64,000 nt of DNA from Xylanivirga thermophila. Lineage in GTDB: Bacteria > Bacillota > Clostridia > Caldicoprobacterales > Xylanivirgaceae. Location: the NCBI RefSeq assembly GCF_004138105.1, contig NZ_RXHQ01000011.1:20940-84939 (forward strand), read 5' to 3'. A program made the translations under genes and the position numbers. The notes under the pieces are model-generated. The model did no database searches and had not been told where the DNA came from. It saw only the letters and a program-made list of their open reading frames with translations. Positions 36,238 to 45,145 of this stretch are shown piece by piece; the stretch's first letter is position 1; each line of letters opens with the position of its first letter.

Positions 36238-36636
36238 CTACTTTACTATATCGTCAACACCATTATTGCTCACATTAGTTCCCTCTATCTTTACCACCAT
36301 TTTGTGTGGCAGGCATACTATAACCTGACCAGGGTCTTGTATCCAGCCTTCATGTATACATATCTTATCGGGACAATTAGCGTCTATAATACTTACCCCT
36401 TTATCATCTATTCGGATTACATTATATCCACCATTGCCTGTCTCTATGGTAAATTCTTTCCCAATAGTATCTACTGACATTGGAATCTTCTCTATTATCC
36501 TGCCATCTACTTCAACAATAACCTGCCTTTCATACTCACCCCTTGCCAACCACTTAGCACCAAATATCCCTATGAGAATAAATAATAATACCACACAATA
36601 TATAAAAATATCCCCTATCTTAAACAATTGCTTCAT
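36238..36636 (-). CDS. NusG domain II-containing membrane-anchored protein
   Basis: 132 residues: one N-terminal membrane helix (DIFIYCVVLLFILIGIFGAK), then an extracytoplasmic NusG domain II (residues about 45-130) with DANCPDKICIHEGWI (two cysteines, CPDKIC) and VCLPHKMVVKI. This Cys-x5-Cys/CPDKIC form is characteristic of the secreted NusG-II proteins paired with ApbE. The stop of apbE and this start share ATGA. Confidence 0.85.
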   Translation of the reverse strand: MKQLFKIGDIFIYCVVLLFILIGIFGAKWLARGEYERQVIVEVDGRIIEKIPMSVDTIGKEFTIETGNGGYNVIRIDDKGVSIIDANCPDKICIHEGWIQDPGQVIVCLPHKMVVKIEGTNVSNNGVDDIVK

Positions 36637-37715
36637 TTTTTATATCCATACTCTCTATCTGTTATGTTAATTGGCACTGAGAATTTTTTTGACAAGGTTA
36701 CCTTTTTATCAGTAGATACCAATAATGCATCTACCCCTTCCAATTCATCTATAATATTAAACCCTTCATAACCCATTACAAAAAGGCAGGTAGACAATGC
36801 ATCGGCATCTATAGATAATGGCGATATAACAGTAGTTGCTATTATACCTTTATCAGCAGGATAACCAGTCTTTGGATCAAATATATGATGGTATCTCTTA
36901 CCTGTCTCTTCATATATCTTTACCATATATCTTTGATAATCTCCAGAGCTTACAACTGCGCTATCTGAAACCTCCAATACTGCAAAGTATCCTTCATTAT
37001 CCTTACTGGTTCTGGGATTTTGGACACCTATATTCCATTTAGAGCCATCCACCTTATTACCTATGGCCATAATATTACCACCTAAATTTATCAATGCATG
37101 TTCTATACCATATTTTTTAAATATCCTTGTCACCTCATCAGCTGCATATCCTTTTGCTATGGCGCCAAGGTCTATTCCCATACCCTTTTCCATAAGGTAT
37201 ACACTATTTTTGTCCCTATCAACTACTATCTTCTTATAATCTACATATTTTAAAGCCCCCTGTATTTCCTCAGCTGAGGGAACACGTGGATGTTCTGATT
37301 TTATATCCCACAGTTTTATAAGCGGGTATATGGTAATATCAAACATACCATTACTCATGCTACAATATTCAAGCGCCTTATCCAATACATATAGTGTGTC
37401 CTTATGAACAGTCACAGGAGCCTTACCTGCATTTTTATTTATCTTACTTATATCACTGTCATCTATGGTAGTACTCATATGCTCCTCGATCTCTTGTATA
37501 CGATATATGGCTTCATCAATTGCCTTATCTACATTTTTCCCTCCATAGGCAGTAAGGGTTATTATGGTATCAAGGGCAAATGCCTCCCTTTTATGTTCAT
37601 CATACTTATTTGCACTGCAACCCGATATACATATGCAACATATCAAAACTACTATGGTGATTATTTCCTTTTGTCTAGCTTTATGGTGTGCCAATTTCAA
37701 ACGTCTCCATTCCAT
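36633..37715 (-). CDS. apbE: FAD:protein FMN transferase (ApbE)
   Basis: About 360 residues, lipoprotein-like N terminus (IVVLICCICISGCSA). ApbE features: FALDTIITLTAYGG, MSTTIDDSDISKIN, the flavin-site DLGAIAKGYAADE, NLGGNIMAIG, and DPKTGYPADKGI. It attaches FMN covalently to threonine in partner redox proteins (Rnf subunits, FMN-binding lipoproteins). Start position uncertain (GGAG is close to the ATG; a TTG a few codons on is possible). First in the ApbE - NusG-II - Gx trio. Confidence 0.92.
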   Translation of the reverse strand: MEWRRLKLAHHKARQKEIITIVVLICCICISGCSANKYDEHKREAFALDTIITLTAYGGKNVDKAIDEAIYRIQEIEEHMSTTIDDSDISKINKNAGKAPVTVHKDTLYVLDKALEYCSMSNGMFDITIYPLIKLWDIKSEHPRVPSAEEIQGALKYVDYKKIVVDRDKNSVYLMEKGMGIDLGAIAKGYAADEVTRIFKKYGIEHALINLGGNIMAIGNKVDGSKWNIGVQNPRTSKDNEGYFAVLEVSDSAVVSSGDYQRYMVKIYEETGKRYHHIFDPKTGYPADKGIIATTVISPLSIDADALSTCLFVMGYEGFNIIDELEGVDALLVSTDKKVTLSKKFSVPINITDREYGYKK

Positions 37716-37739
37716 AAAATACTTCAGACATAATCTTTA

Positions 37740-38342
37740 CTACTTACCTTCATGTTTTAGATAACCCTTTTCAACTGAATCATCTATCATCCTTTGTGCA
37801 TATTCCCAGAGCACTTCTGAACTATCCTTTATATATTTATTTCGCTCTATAACTTTTGAATAGTCCACATCATGCTCACGCCAAGTGTATCCTTTAGTCA
37901 TATAATTATGATATAAAGGTTGCAGCCTGTCAAGGGCAGCTCCAAACCTAGCCTCCGGAGTAGAACGTTCTTCAAACTCCCTCCATAACTCCATAAACTC
38001 ATCACACTGATCTTCCGGTAACATTCCAAAAAGCTTCCTTGCAGACCTTATTTCCCTCTCTGACTTGTCCAATCCAGCCTTCTCATCATAGCAAAATGTA
38101 TCACCAGCATATATCTCTACCAAATCGTGGACAAGTACCATCTTTATTACTCGGCAAAAATCCATATCTTTATCATCTACATATTCTCCTAATAGCATAG
38201 CCATTATGGCAATATGCCAGGAATGTTCTGCATCGTTTTCTCTCCGTGAAGCATCCATCAATACGGTTTGACGATAGACCTCCTTTGCCTTGTCTATCTC
38301 CTTTATAAACTGCATCTGTTTAGACAATCTATCCTTATCCAT
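37740..38342 (-). CDS. HD-domain phosphohydrolase (YfbR-like 5'-deoxynucleotidase family)
   Basis: 200 residues. Metal motif: DAEHSWHIAIMAMLLGEY (HxxxH), LVHDLVEIYAGD (the HD), and a later Asp in AALDRLQPLYHN. This is the HD family fold used by YfbR nucleotidases. Ribosome site AAGGAGG. Third gene of the gpsA-like - kinase - HD run, so a phosphate-releasing role next to a kinase and a dehydrogenase is possible. Substrate unknown. Confidence 0.87.
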   Translation of the reverse strand: MDKDRLSKQMQFIKEIDKAKEVYRQTVLMDASRRENDAEHSWHIAIMAMLLGEYVDDKDMDFCRVIKMVLVHDLVEIYAGDTFCYDEKAGLDKSEREIRSARKLFGMLPEDQCDEFMELWREFEERSTPEARFGAALDRLQPLYHNYMTKGYTWREHDVDYSKVIERNKYIKDSSEVLWEYAQRMIDDSVEKGYLKHEGK

Positions 38343-38355
38343 AGTTTTTCCTCCT

Positions 38356-39186
38356 TTATCTTATACGAAATATTGTTCTGTCCACGTTTCCTTCTATAAG
38401 GTCCTTTAACCTATGTTTTGAACTGCCAATTATGACAGTAGTTCCCTGTTTAACCGGCTCGGATAGAAATTTAAGCTTGGCCTTCATACCATTTGCCCCT
38501 TCCCTACTACTTCCATTACAATACTTTTCCAAGGAATCTATATGATCTAACAGCTCATATACATCCTTACCTTCAACTTCCCTTATAATGGATGTAGAGT
38601 CTTTCGGATCCTTCAAGATCCCTGGAGCTGATGTCAATAATATAAGCATTCTAGCCCGCACTAATACTGCTATCTGTGCGGCAGTTTCATCATTATCTAT
38701 ACATTCTACAACATTCTCATGATTTTGCTTTAAGTTATACAGCTCCATTTTGCGTATCTCTTCGCTACTTACCGAGTCATTATAATTGACTATAGGTATA
38801 GCACCCTGCTCAGATGCACGGTTTAAAAGTTTTCTTATAAACTCGCGCTTTTCAGGATCATTAAAATGTTGATGTTCTACCAATATCTGTCTTACAGAAT
38901 ATTTAGGATCTATAAACCTTCTGTAATTTTCCATTAGTATGGCTTGTCCCTGAGCCGCATAATCAGCCTTTACCTCCTGCATGTCTAAACCCTTTAGCTC
39001 ATCCCCATTATTACGCTTCATATAGTCCAAACGCCCTATTTCAACAGAGCCCGAGGTGACCCATATAAAGTCCGGATTAAGATCCATACCCAATCTGCTA
39101 AATACATTATAATCTATATCATATTCGTCCTTGCGTATAAGTGCCATAGAACCTATTTTCCCAACGATTTCATGATCAAATTTCAT
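38356..39186 (-). CDS. Amino acid kinase family protein, ProB-like
   Basis: 276 residues. Amino-acid-kinase fold: GKIGSMAL phosphate-binding start, VTSGSVEIGR, PIVNYNDSVSSEE, CIDNDETAAQIAVLV, LLTSAPGIL, SREGANGMKAKLKF. The order mirrors glutamate 5-kinase, but the C-terminal PUA domain is missing, the GTGGM-type loop is REGANGM, and no proA is near. So it may be a ProB offshoot with another substrate. Ten bases after gpsA stop, with a GGGGG site from the gpsA end. Confidence 0.8.
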   Translation of the reverse strand: MKFDHEIVGKIGSMALIRKDEYDIDYNVFSRLGMDLNPDFIWVTSGSVEIGRLDYMKRNNGDELKGLDMQEVKADYAAQGQAILMENYRRFIDPKYSVRQILVEHQHFNDPEKREFIRKLLNRASEQGAIPIVNYNDSVSSEEIRKMELYNLKQNHENVVECIDNDETAAQIAVLVRARMLILLTSAPGILKDPKDSTSIIREVEGKDVYELLDHIDSLEKYCNGSSREGANGMKAKLKFLSEPVKQGTTVIIGSSKHRLKDLIEGNVDRTIFRIR

Positions 39187-39196
39187 TTATACAACT

Positions 39197-40162
39197 CTAC
39201 CCCCAAAACTCAAATTTAATAGAACGTAAAAACATATCATTTAATACCTTTTCCGGTTCCCTTTTGTCAAATAGTATGGCATATACTCCCTGACATATGG
39301 GCAAGTCAACATTGTATTCTTTAGATAAATTTACAAGGGCTCTAGTAGTATCTACCCCTTCTGCTAATTTTACAAAATACTCTCCCTTTGCATATGCCTC
39401 ACCAAATCTACGGTTATGACTATGGGCTGAAAAAAGTGTAGCTTCATAATCACCTAAATGGCATAGGCCATAAGCAGTAAAAGGATCGCCACCTAGTGCC
39501 CTTATAAGGCGGGAGATCTCCCTAGTACCCCTTGCCATAAGGGCTCCTTTGAGACTGGTAAGATTAAATCCATCTAGCATGCCTGCAGCAATCCCTATTA
39601 CATTTTTAGATGCCGCCCCTATCTCATTGCCTATTAAATCATGTCCATAATAAAACCTTATAAGTTCACTGGCGAATATGTCAACAAGTTCCTTTGTAAT
39701 TCCAGTGTCTGCAGAATCAATTACCATGCAATTTGGTATACCATTTATATAATCCTGTACATGACCTGGACCTACCCATATTGCCAAATTGACATCCTTA
39801 TCTATCCCATCATTAAATACTTCTGTAAGCCTTTTACCCGTATCTGCCTCTATTCCCTTCATACACAGGACAAAGGTTTTGCCCTCTATATTGTACTTTG
39901 ATAGTCTGCCCGCAAATTCCCTCAACCCTTGGGCGCTTATAGATATAATTATTACATCTCCATGGGATATGGCCTCATCCAGAGAATTGGTAAGCTTTAT
40001 AGATGGCGGGAGGGTAAGATAACTATTTTGCCTATTCAGTTCTAAATTTTTATATGAATCAGAATTCTTCCTACCCCACAACATTACATCATAACCTAAT
40101 TTTACACAATACCAAGCCAAAAAACTACCCCATCTTCCACATCCCAAGACAGAAATTTTCAT
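39197..40162 (-). CDS. gpsA: NAD(P)H-dependent glycerol-3-phosphate dehydrogenase family
   Basis: 321 residues. Rossmann start ISVLGCGRWGSFLAWYCVKLGYDV, then VLCMKGIE, GPGHVQDYIN (usually GPSFA), KNVIGIAAGMLDG with catalytic-type Lys, and SHNRRFG. The core is GpsA-like, but P-S-F-A becomes P-G-H-V and the loop lacks the usual form, so a shift of substrate is possible. Leads an operon with the AAK and HD genes; no plsX/Y genes nearby. Confidence 0.83.
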   Translation of the reverse strand: MKISVLGCGRWGSFLAWYCVKLGYDVMLWGRKNSDSYKNLELNRQNSYLTLPPSIKLTNSLDEAISHGDVIIISISAQGLREFAGRLSKYNIEGKTFVLCMKGIEADTGKRLTEVFNDGIDKDVNLAIWVGPGHVQDYINGIPNCMVIDSADTGITKELVDIFASELIRFYYGHDLIGNEIGAASKNVIGIAAGMLDGFNLTSLKGALMARGTREISRLIRALGGDPFTAYGLCHLGDYEATLFSAHSHNRRFGEAYAKGEYFVKLAEGVDTTRALVNLSKEYNVDLPICQGVYAILFDKREPEKVLNDMFLRSIKFEFWG

Positions 40163-40339
40163 AATAACTACCTCATTTCAATTTTCTTTTTATAGAATAA
40201 ATACCCATCACAACTTATTAAATATGTATAACCAACCATGAATATTATATTATCCTTAAATATATTACACAAGAACTTAATATGCAATCTTCAATTTGTA
40301 ATATGGATTATATTGACATAAATAATGATTAATAAAAGA

Positions 40340-40376
40340 ATACCGTAAAACCACTGAATAAGCAGTCTTACGGTAT
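40340..40376 (-). terminator. Terminator of the GldG/DUF4340 operon
   Basis: Stem ATACCGTAA / TTACGGTAT with inner mismatches, followed on the minus strand by TCTTTTATT, nine bases after the DUF4340 stop. Confidence 0.8.
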
Positions 40377-40384
40377 TATCTTAG

Positions 40385-41800
40385 TTAATCATTTTCTAGT
40401 TTGCCCTGTATGAGAAGCTCTAGATCCTCTAGCATCTTATGCACCTGATCCCTGCTTATAATAAATTCTGCCTTCCCTTGACGTACAACTGAATAAAAAT
40501 CCCTGTCATATGGTACATAATCCACATGGATCTCCCGATCTTTTCCCTTGTTTAAGAAAAAGGTGGTCTTGACTTCGGCCTTTTCTGTCGACTCCTTATC
40601 ATTTTCTGCATCCACAAGCAGTCCTATAATACTCTGATAATACTTTTTAAATGGACTCTCCTCTACTTCTTTGCCATCCACTTTATAAACGGTTTCTATC
40701 TCATCCTCTTCCCCTTCCTTTTCTGCCTTTTTAGTAGAACGCTCTAGGGTAAGAGTATGAGCTTTTCCTTCACCTTCTACAACTATCTTATCAACATCAT
40801 CTATATTGACTATAAATGCAAACTTTTCTACGAGTTCAAACGGCTTGATATCCATAAATGATACCTTTTCCTTTGCCATCGTATATACTGCATTAGAGTC
40901 TGCCGTTTTAAAATATACTTCATCATCGCCTGCATCTTTTCCAAAATACAGATGAACAGTATTTGATTTATCCTTTACCACGAGTTCCCTAGAGGGAACA
41001 TCTAAGCCATACTGACCCAAATCTGAAGGATCATCATCTATGAAGCCTTTTATTTCAAGATTTGGTATGTCGGAGAGTACCTTCTCAATGCCATTGCTAT
41101 CTACTCCCATCGGCTGATTATACGGCTTTATCATCTTCCACATTCCAAGACCAAATTGGGCTTCATCTTCAGAACGATTGTCATTTTCCTTAATTTCTAT
41201 AACAGTTTTATCTGCAATAACCATCTTTAGGTAAGATAGCTCTTGTACATTTATCTCGGTCAACTTTTTCTCCCGTATATCGTCCATTTTATAGCTAAAG
41301 TGTTCTCCGTGATTCATCCATACGGCATAGACCTTAGGATCGCCCTCTATCATAATATAATAATTATTTCCTGTAGGTGCCTTGTCCCCAAGATAAAATA
41401 CTTTAGTCTTATTACCGTCTTCAAGCTCTGCCCATGCCTTTACTGAAGGCTCTTTGAGGCCATATTGGGATAAATCATCAGGATTTTCATCTACTACCCT
41501 CTCAGCATATAGGCTTGCAAAACTATAGGCAATATCATCTATATAGGTCTGCTTTAGCTTTACAGGATGTGGATAATCAATAGACCACTCTTCTCCCTTC
41601 TTTATAAAGGTTAAGGTAGAATCCTTTGATTGAAGCACCATCTTGTTTATTTTATCCTTCTCTACCTTACTCAGCTCTATCTTTTCCTGTTCTCCCTCAG
41701 CATCTTCTTTTTTCGTAGGTCGGTTCTTCATAAATATATAACTACCTATAAGCAAGCCCAATACTACTATTAGTATAATTATCTTATTGCCCTTACTCAT
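40385..41800 (-). CDS. DUF4340 domain protein of the GldG-type ABC system
   Basis: 471 residues from ATG 41800 (GAGGAGG site; its ATGA overlaps the stop of the preceding gene). One N-terminal membrane helix (IIILIVVLGLLIGSYIF), then extracytoplasmic repeats with two DLSQYGL/DLGQYGL segments (residues about 115 and 270), the DUF4340 mark. Role unknown; the domain always accompanies GldG-like ABC systems. Confidence 0.87.
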   Translation of the reverse strand: MSKGNKIIILIVVLGLLIGSYIFMKNRPTKKEDAEGEQEKIELSKVEKDKINKMVLQSKDSTLTFIKKGEEWSIDYPHPVKLKQTYIDDIAYSFASLYAERVVDENPDDLSQYGLKEPSVKAWAELEDGNKTKVFYLGDKAPTGNNYYIMIEGDPKVYAVWMNHGEHFSYKMDDIREKKLTEINVQELSYLKMVIADKTVIEIKENDNRSEDEAQFGLGMWKMIKPYNQPMGVDSNGIEKVLSDIPNLEIKGFIDDDPSDLGQYGLDVPSRELVVKDKSNTVHLYFGKDAGDDEVYFKTADSNAVYTMAKEKVSFMDIKPFELVEKFAFIVNIDDVDKIVVEGEGKAHTLTLERSTKKAEKEGEEDEIETVYKVDGKEVEESPFKKYYQSIIGLLVDAENDKESTEKAEVKTTFFLNKGKDREIHVDYVPYDRDFYSVVRQGKAEFIISRDQVHKMLEDLELLIQGKLEND

Positions 41801-43221
41801 AGATGTCTCCTCCTCAGCCATACCATAAGTCCTGCCAAAAAGATCACAACAGGAATAACTATAACCACAATACCCGACCAAACTAGAGATTGCATACCCG
41901 TTATATTCAGTCTAGTATATTCAAGACTCTTCGAGCGGATAGATATCATATCCTTTTTATCCTGCAACCAGCTAAGGCTGTTTAATAACAATTCGCCATT
42001 CCCCGGAACTTGAGCGGAAAATTGTCCATCGGTAAATGTAGCATTACCTACAACCACAATTTTAGTAGTCTTTTCCTTATTATCCTCATAGGTTTTATCC
42101 GTAACCGCTACAGCCAAATCAAAAGGTCCTTCAAAATCACCTGTTTCCTTGTCCACAGTCTTTGCATCTAGATTCTTCTTTCCCCATGAATTAGATGAGG
42201 TGGTGAGTAATGGCTCAACTTCTATGGACCTCTTCTTTTTGTCCAGCGTCTCTATTCCCTGTGCACCAGGCATAATAACCATCATGTCTTTGCTCTTTAA
42301 AGGGGATATTATATCATGGGATTCCATATTAGGTACTAACCATACCGGATTACCTGCATGATGATTTCTATCGCCTTCAACTATTATGGAGGGTTGAATG
42401 GCTACGCCATAACTTTTCAGCAATGATTGAAAATTAGTTAATTCATCACGGAGCACATCAAATAGAAATACTGCCCTTCCTTGATTTGTAAGATACTCCC
42501 TTATCTTTTTATCCTCTTCTTCTGAAATATCCCGTTTAGGAGATATTACCATAAGCAAATCGATATCCTCTGGTATCTTATCTTCAGTAAGGAGGTTAAG
42601 TTCTTTCACCTCATAGTTCTCATTTTCAAACCTTTTTTTCAATTCAACCGACAATGCCGTTTCATCATGCCCCTGTAAGGTATATACAACTGGATTTTTC
42701 TCAGAAGTAACATATGATATTGCACTAGTCACCCTCTGTTCTACAGCAATTGATTCTGCCCTATAGGTTTGGTAGTTATAATCATATAGATCAAAGGGAC
42801 TTATAACTTTAAATTTATTTCCGCTTATGACTATGAGGCTACCAGTACTTAATCCATTCCCTTCCTTATCATACTGTTTTGCAAATGTAGGATTTTTCAC
42901 AGGATCTACATATTCAACAGATACCTTTTTTGTACGTGCCTCATATTTCTTGAGTATCTCATCTACTTCCTTATTTTCCTTTCCTGCCTCATATAGACCT
43001 ATTATCCTTATATCCTGATCAAGGTTATCTAGTATCTTATAAGTGTCTTCAGATATTGAATATAGTTTATTTTGCGTTAAATCTAACTTCCATGGTATCT
43101 GATCCACTAAAAGATTTACAACTATCAATATGGCTAGTACTACTGCGGTCATCAATGTGGCGTATCCACCATACTTGAACTTTTTATCTTTAAATGATTC
43201 AAGGATACTTCCTTTTTTCAA
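41797..43221 (-). CDS. GldG-like ABC system auxiliary membrane protein
   Basis: 474 residues: membrane helix near residue 22 (LMTAVVLAILIVVNLLVD), large extracytoplasmic GldG/DUF4350 region (TLQGHDE and VISPKRDIS), and a C-terminal membrane helix (LVWSGIVVIVIPVVIFLAGL). TTG start after GGGGGGAG. In flavobacteria GldG is involved in gliding; in clostridia this is an ABC accessory of unknown substrate. Confidence 0.85.
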   Translation of the reverse strand: MKKGSILESFKDKKFKYGGYATLMTAVVLAILIVVNLLVDQIPWKLDLTQNKLYSISEDTYKILDNLDQDIRIIGLYEAGKENKEVDEILKKYEARTKKVSVEYVDPVKNPTFAKQYDKEGNGLSTGSLIVISGNKFKVISPFDLYDYNYQTYRAESIAVEQRVTSAISYVTSEKNPVVYTLQGHDETALSVELKKRFENENYEVKELNLLTEDKIPEDIDLLMVISPKRDISEEEDKKIREYLTNQGRAVFLFDVLRDELTNFQSLLKSYGVAIQPSIIVEGDRNHHAGNPVWLVPNMESHDIISPLKSKDMMVIMPGAQGIETLDKKKRSIEVEPLLTTSSNSWGKKNLDAKTVDKETGDFEGPFDLAVAVTDKTYEDNKEKTTKIVVVGNATFTDGQFSAQVPGNGELLLNSLSWLQDKKDMISIRSKSLEYTRLNITGMQSLVWSGIVVIVIPVVIFLAGLMVWLRRRHL

Positions 43222-43233
43222 CGTACTCCCCCC

Positions 43234-44097
43234 TTAGCTCCATCTTTTTTTGTCTATTCTACGTATAGTCAAAAATACAAAAGCAAAAGAAAACGTTACA
43301 TAGTATATTATTGGGCTTAAACTAATGACTCCCATCGCAAAGTCTTGATATCTTTTAAGAAGTGAAAACCACTCAAAAAATTTTACAATAAACGCATCAT
43401 AAATAGTACTATTAATCATATATACTATTACTATTATAATGCCGCCCACCGCTGCAGTGCCAATAGTAACAAAGGTATTTCTAATGCTAAAGTATACAAA
43501 TAATGAAATTAATGCAACCAGTATAGATGCAAAAACCACTCCCGGAATAGTTCCTGTAGGCAAACCTTGCTGTATACCCTCAAGGAGCCATATAAAAAGC
43601 ATCACGCCAAATGTGACTATACCTGCAGTTACCTGATTCTCCGTAAGGGATGAGATAAAAAGACCTATGGATATAAAAGCAGAACCTAATAGGAAAAATC
43701 CCACATATCCACCTATAATCTCCCCAACAGGTACTTTGCCAAAAAAACTTAATATTATCGGATACAAGCAAGTTATAAGCAAAGTTATCAAAAAAACTGT
43801 TACTGCAGCAAAATATTTGCCAAATACAATGTCCGATACCTTCAAAGGACTTGTAAGAAGCAGTTGATCGGTCTTTTGTCTAGCTTCTTCAGACATCAGT
43901 CTCATAGTAAGGAGTGGTATGGCAAACAAAAATACAAAGGTTATACTGGCAAGTACACTATTATAATTCGGACTTGCAGACATCAAGTTGTACAATGCAA
44001 AAAATATACCCGATATCAATAAAAAAGATCCCATAAAGATATAGCCGGCAGGTGAAGAAAAATACATCTTCATCTCTCTTTTAAATACTGACAGCAT
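43234..44097 (-). CDS. ABC-2-type permease (GldF-like)
   Basis: 287 residues with six membrane helices (YIFMGSFLLISGIFFALY, FVFLFAIPLLTMRLM, VFLITLLITCLYPIILSFFG and so on). FKREMKMYFSSPAGYIFMG is a typical ABC-2/GldF start. Partner of the ATPase immediately upstream (two bases) and GldG downstream. Confidence 0.88.
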   Translation of the reverse strand: MLSVFKREMKMYFSSPAGYIFMGSFLLISGIFFALYNLMSASPNYNSVLASITFVFLFAIPLLTMRLMSEEARQKTDQLLLTSPLKVSDIVFGKYFAAVTVFLITLLITCLYPIILSFFGKVPVGEIIGGYVGFFLLGSAFISIGLFISSLTENQVTAGIVTFGVMLFIWLLEGIQQGLPTGTIPGVVFASILVALISLFVYFSIRNTFVTIGTAAVGGIIIVIVYMINSTIYDAFIVKFFEWFSLLKRYQDFAMGVISLSPIIYYVTFSFAFVFLTIRRIDKKRWS

Positions 44098-44099
44098 AA

Positions 44100-45047
44100 T
44101 TATGATACCCCCTCTTCTTCCGTAGTAACATGCAAAAAGATATCTTCAAGAGTCATATCCATAGACTTCATCATTAGTATTGGATACTGTGCCCTACTCA
44201 TAGCAAAGAATAGTGATTTTCTTATGTCGATATCCTTTTGTGATTCAACTAAAATATCTACGGTATCAGGCTCTTTATTTCCCTGAATATCAGCGTATTT
44301 TACTCCCTGTATTTCCCTTATTGTTTTTAGTACTTGCTTGTCAGGCCCTGATACCCTGAGTATCAGTTTACTGCTATCACCTATCCTTCTAGATAGATTT
44401 TCTGGGGTATCGCTTGCTACCAGCTGACCTTTATTTATTATGATTACCCGCTCGCACACCGCACTAACCTCAGGTAATATATGGGAACTCAATATTATCG
44501 TATGCTCTTTCCCCAATTCTTTTATAAGATTTCGAATTTCGATAATCTGTTTTGGATCCAAGCCTACAGTAGGTTCATCCAGTATAAGTACCTCAGGATT
44601 ACCAATCATAGCCTGAGCTACTCCAACCCTTTGTTTATAGCCTTTTGATAGGTTCTTTATGAGTCTTCCCCTTACATCACCTATACCCGTAAGTTCGGTT
44701 ACCTTGTCTAAGGTCTTCTTTTTATTATTTACATCGACCTTCTTTATATTGCTCACAAATTCCAGATATTCTTCTACCGTCATATCCATATAAAGCGGTG
44801 GAAATTCCGGTAAATATCCTATACGTTTCTTTACTTCTAAAGGATTTTCCAGGATATCATAGCCATCCACTTTTATTGTACCTTCTGTTGCCGATATATA
44901 ACCGGTAATTATATTCATAGTGGTAGACTTCCCGGCACCATTAGGTCCTAAAAAGCCAAGAATTTCACCTTTGTTTACAGTGAAATTGATATGATCTACA
45001 GCAACATGCTGTCCATATCTCTTGGTAACATTTTGAACTTCTATCAA
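44100..45047 (-). CDS. ABC transporter ATPase of the GldG-type system
   Basis: 315 residues. Walker A GPNGAGKST, signature NLSKGYKQRVGVAQA, Walker B LILDEPTVGLDP, H-loop SSHILPE, and a C-terminal extension (EGVS) common in GldA/NatA-type ATPases. TTG start after AGGGGGG. Leads the four-gene operon ATPase - permease - GldG - DUF4340. Export of an unknown compound is inferred. Confidence 0.9.
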   Translation of the reverse strand: MIEVQNVTKRYGQHVAVDHINFTVNKGEILGFLGPNGAGKSTTMNIITGYISATEGTIKVDGYDILENPLEVKKRIGYLPEFPPLYMDMTVEEYLEFVSNIKKVDVNNKKKTLDKVTELTGIGDVRGRLIKNLSKGYKQRVGVAQAMIGNPEVLILDEPTVGLDPKQIIEIRNLIKELGKEHTIILSSHILPEVSAVCERVIIINKGQLVASDTPENLSRRIGDSSKLILRVSGPDKQVLKTIREIQGVKYADIQGNKEPDTVDILVESQKDIDIRKSLFFAMSRAQYPILMMKSMDMTLEDIFLHVTTEEEGVS

Positions 45048-45145
45048 CGGTCTCCCCCCTATTTTTTTGTATTATTTGTAACGACTATTATATCATCACG
45101 CAAATGATTATAGCAAAAGTTTTTGAATAAATTGTGAATAATTTA

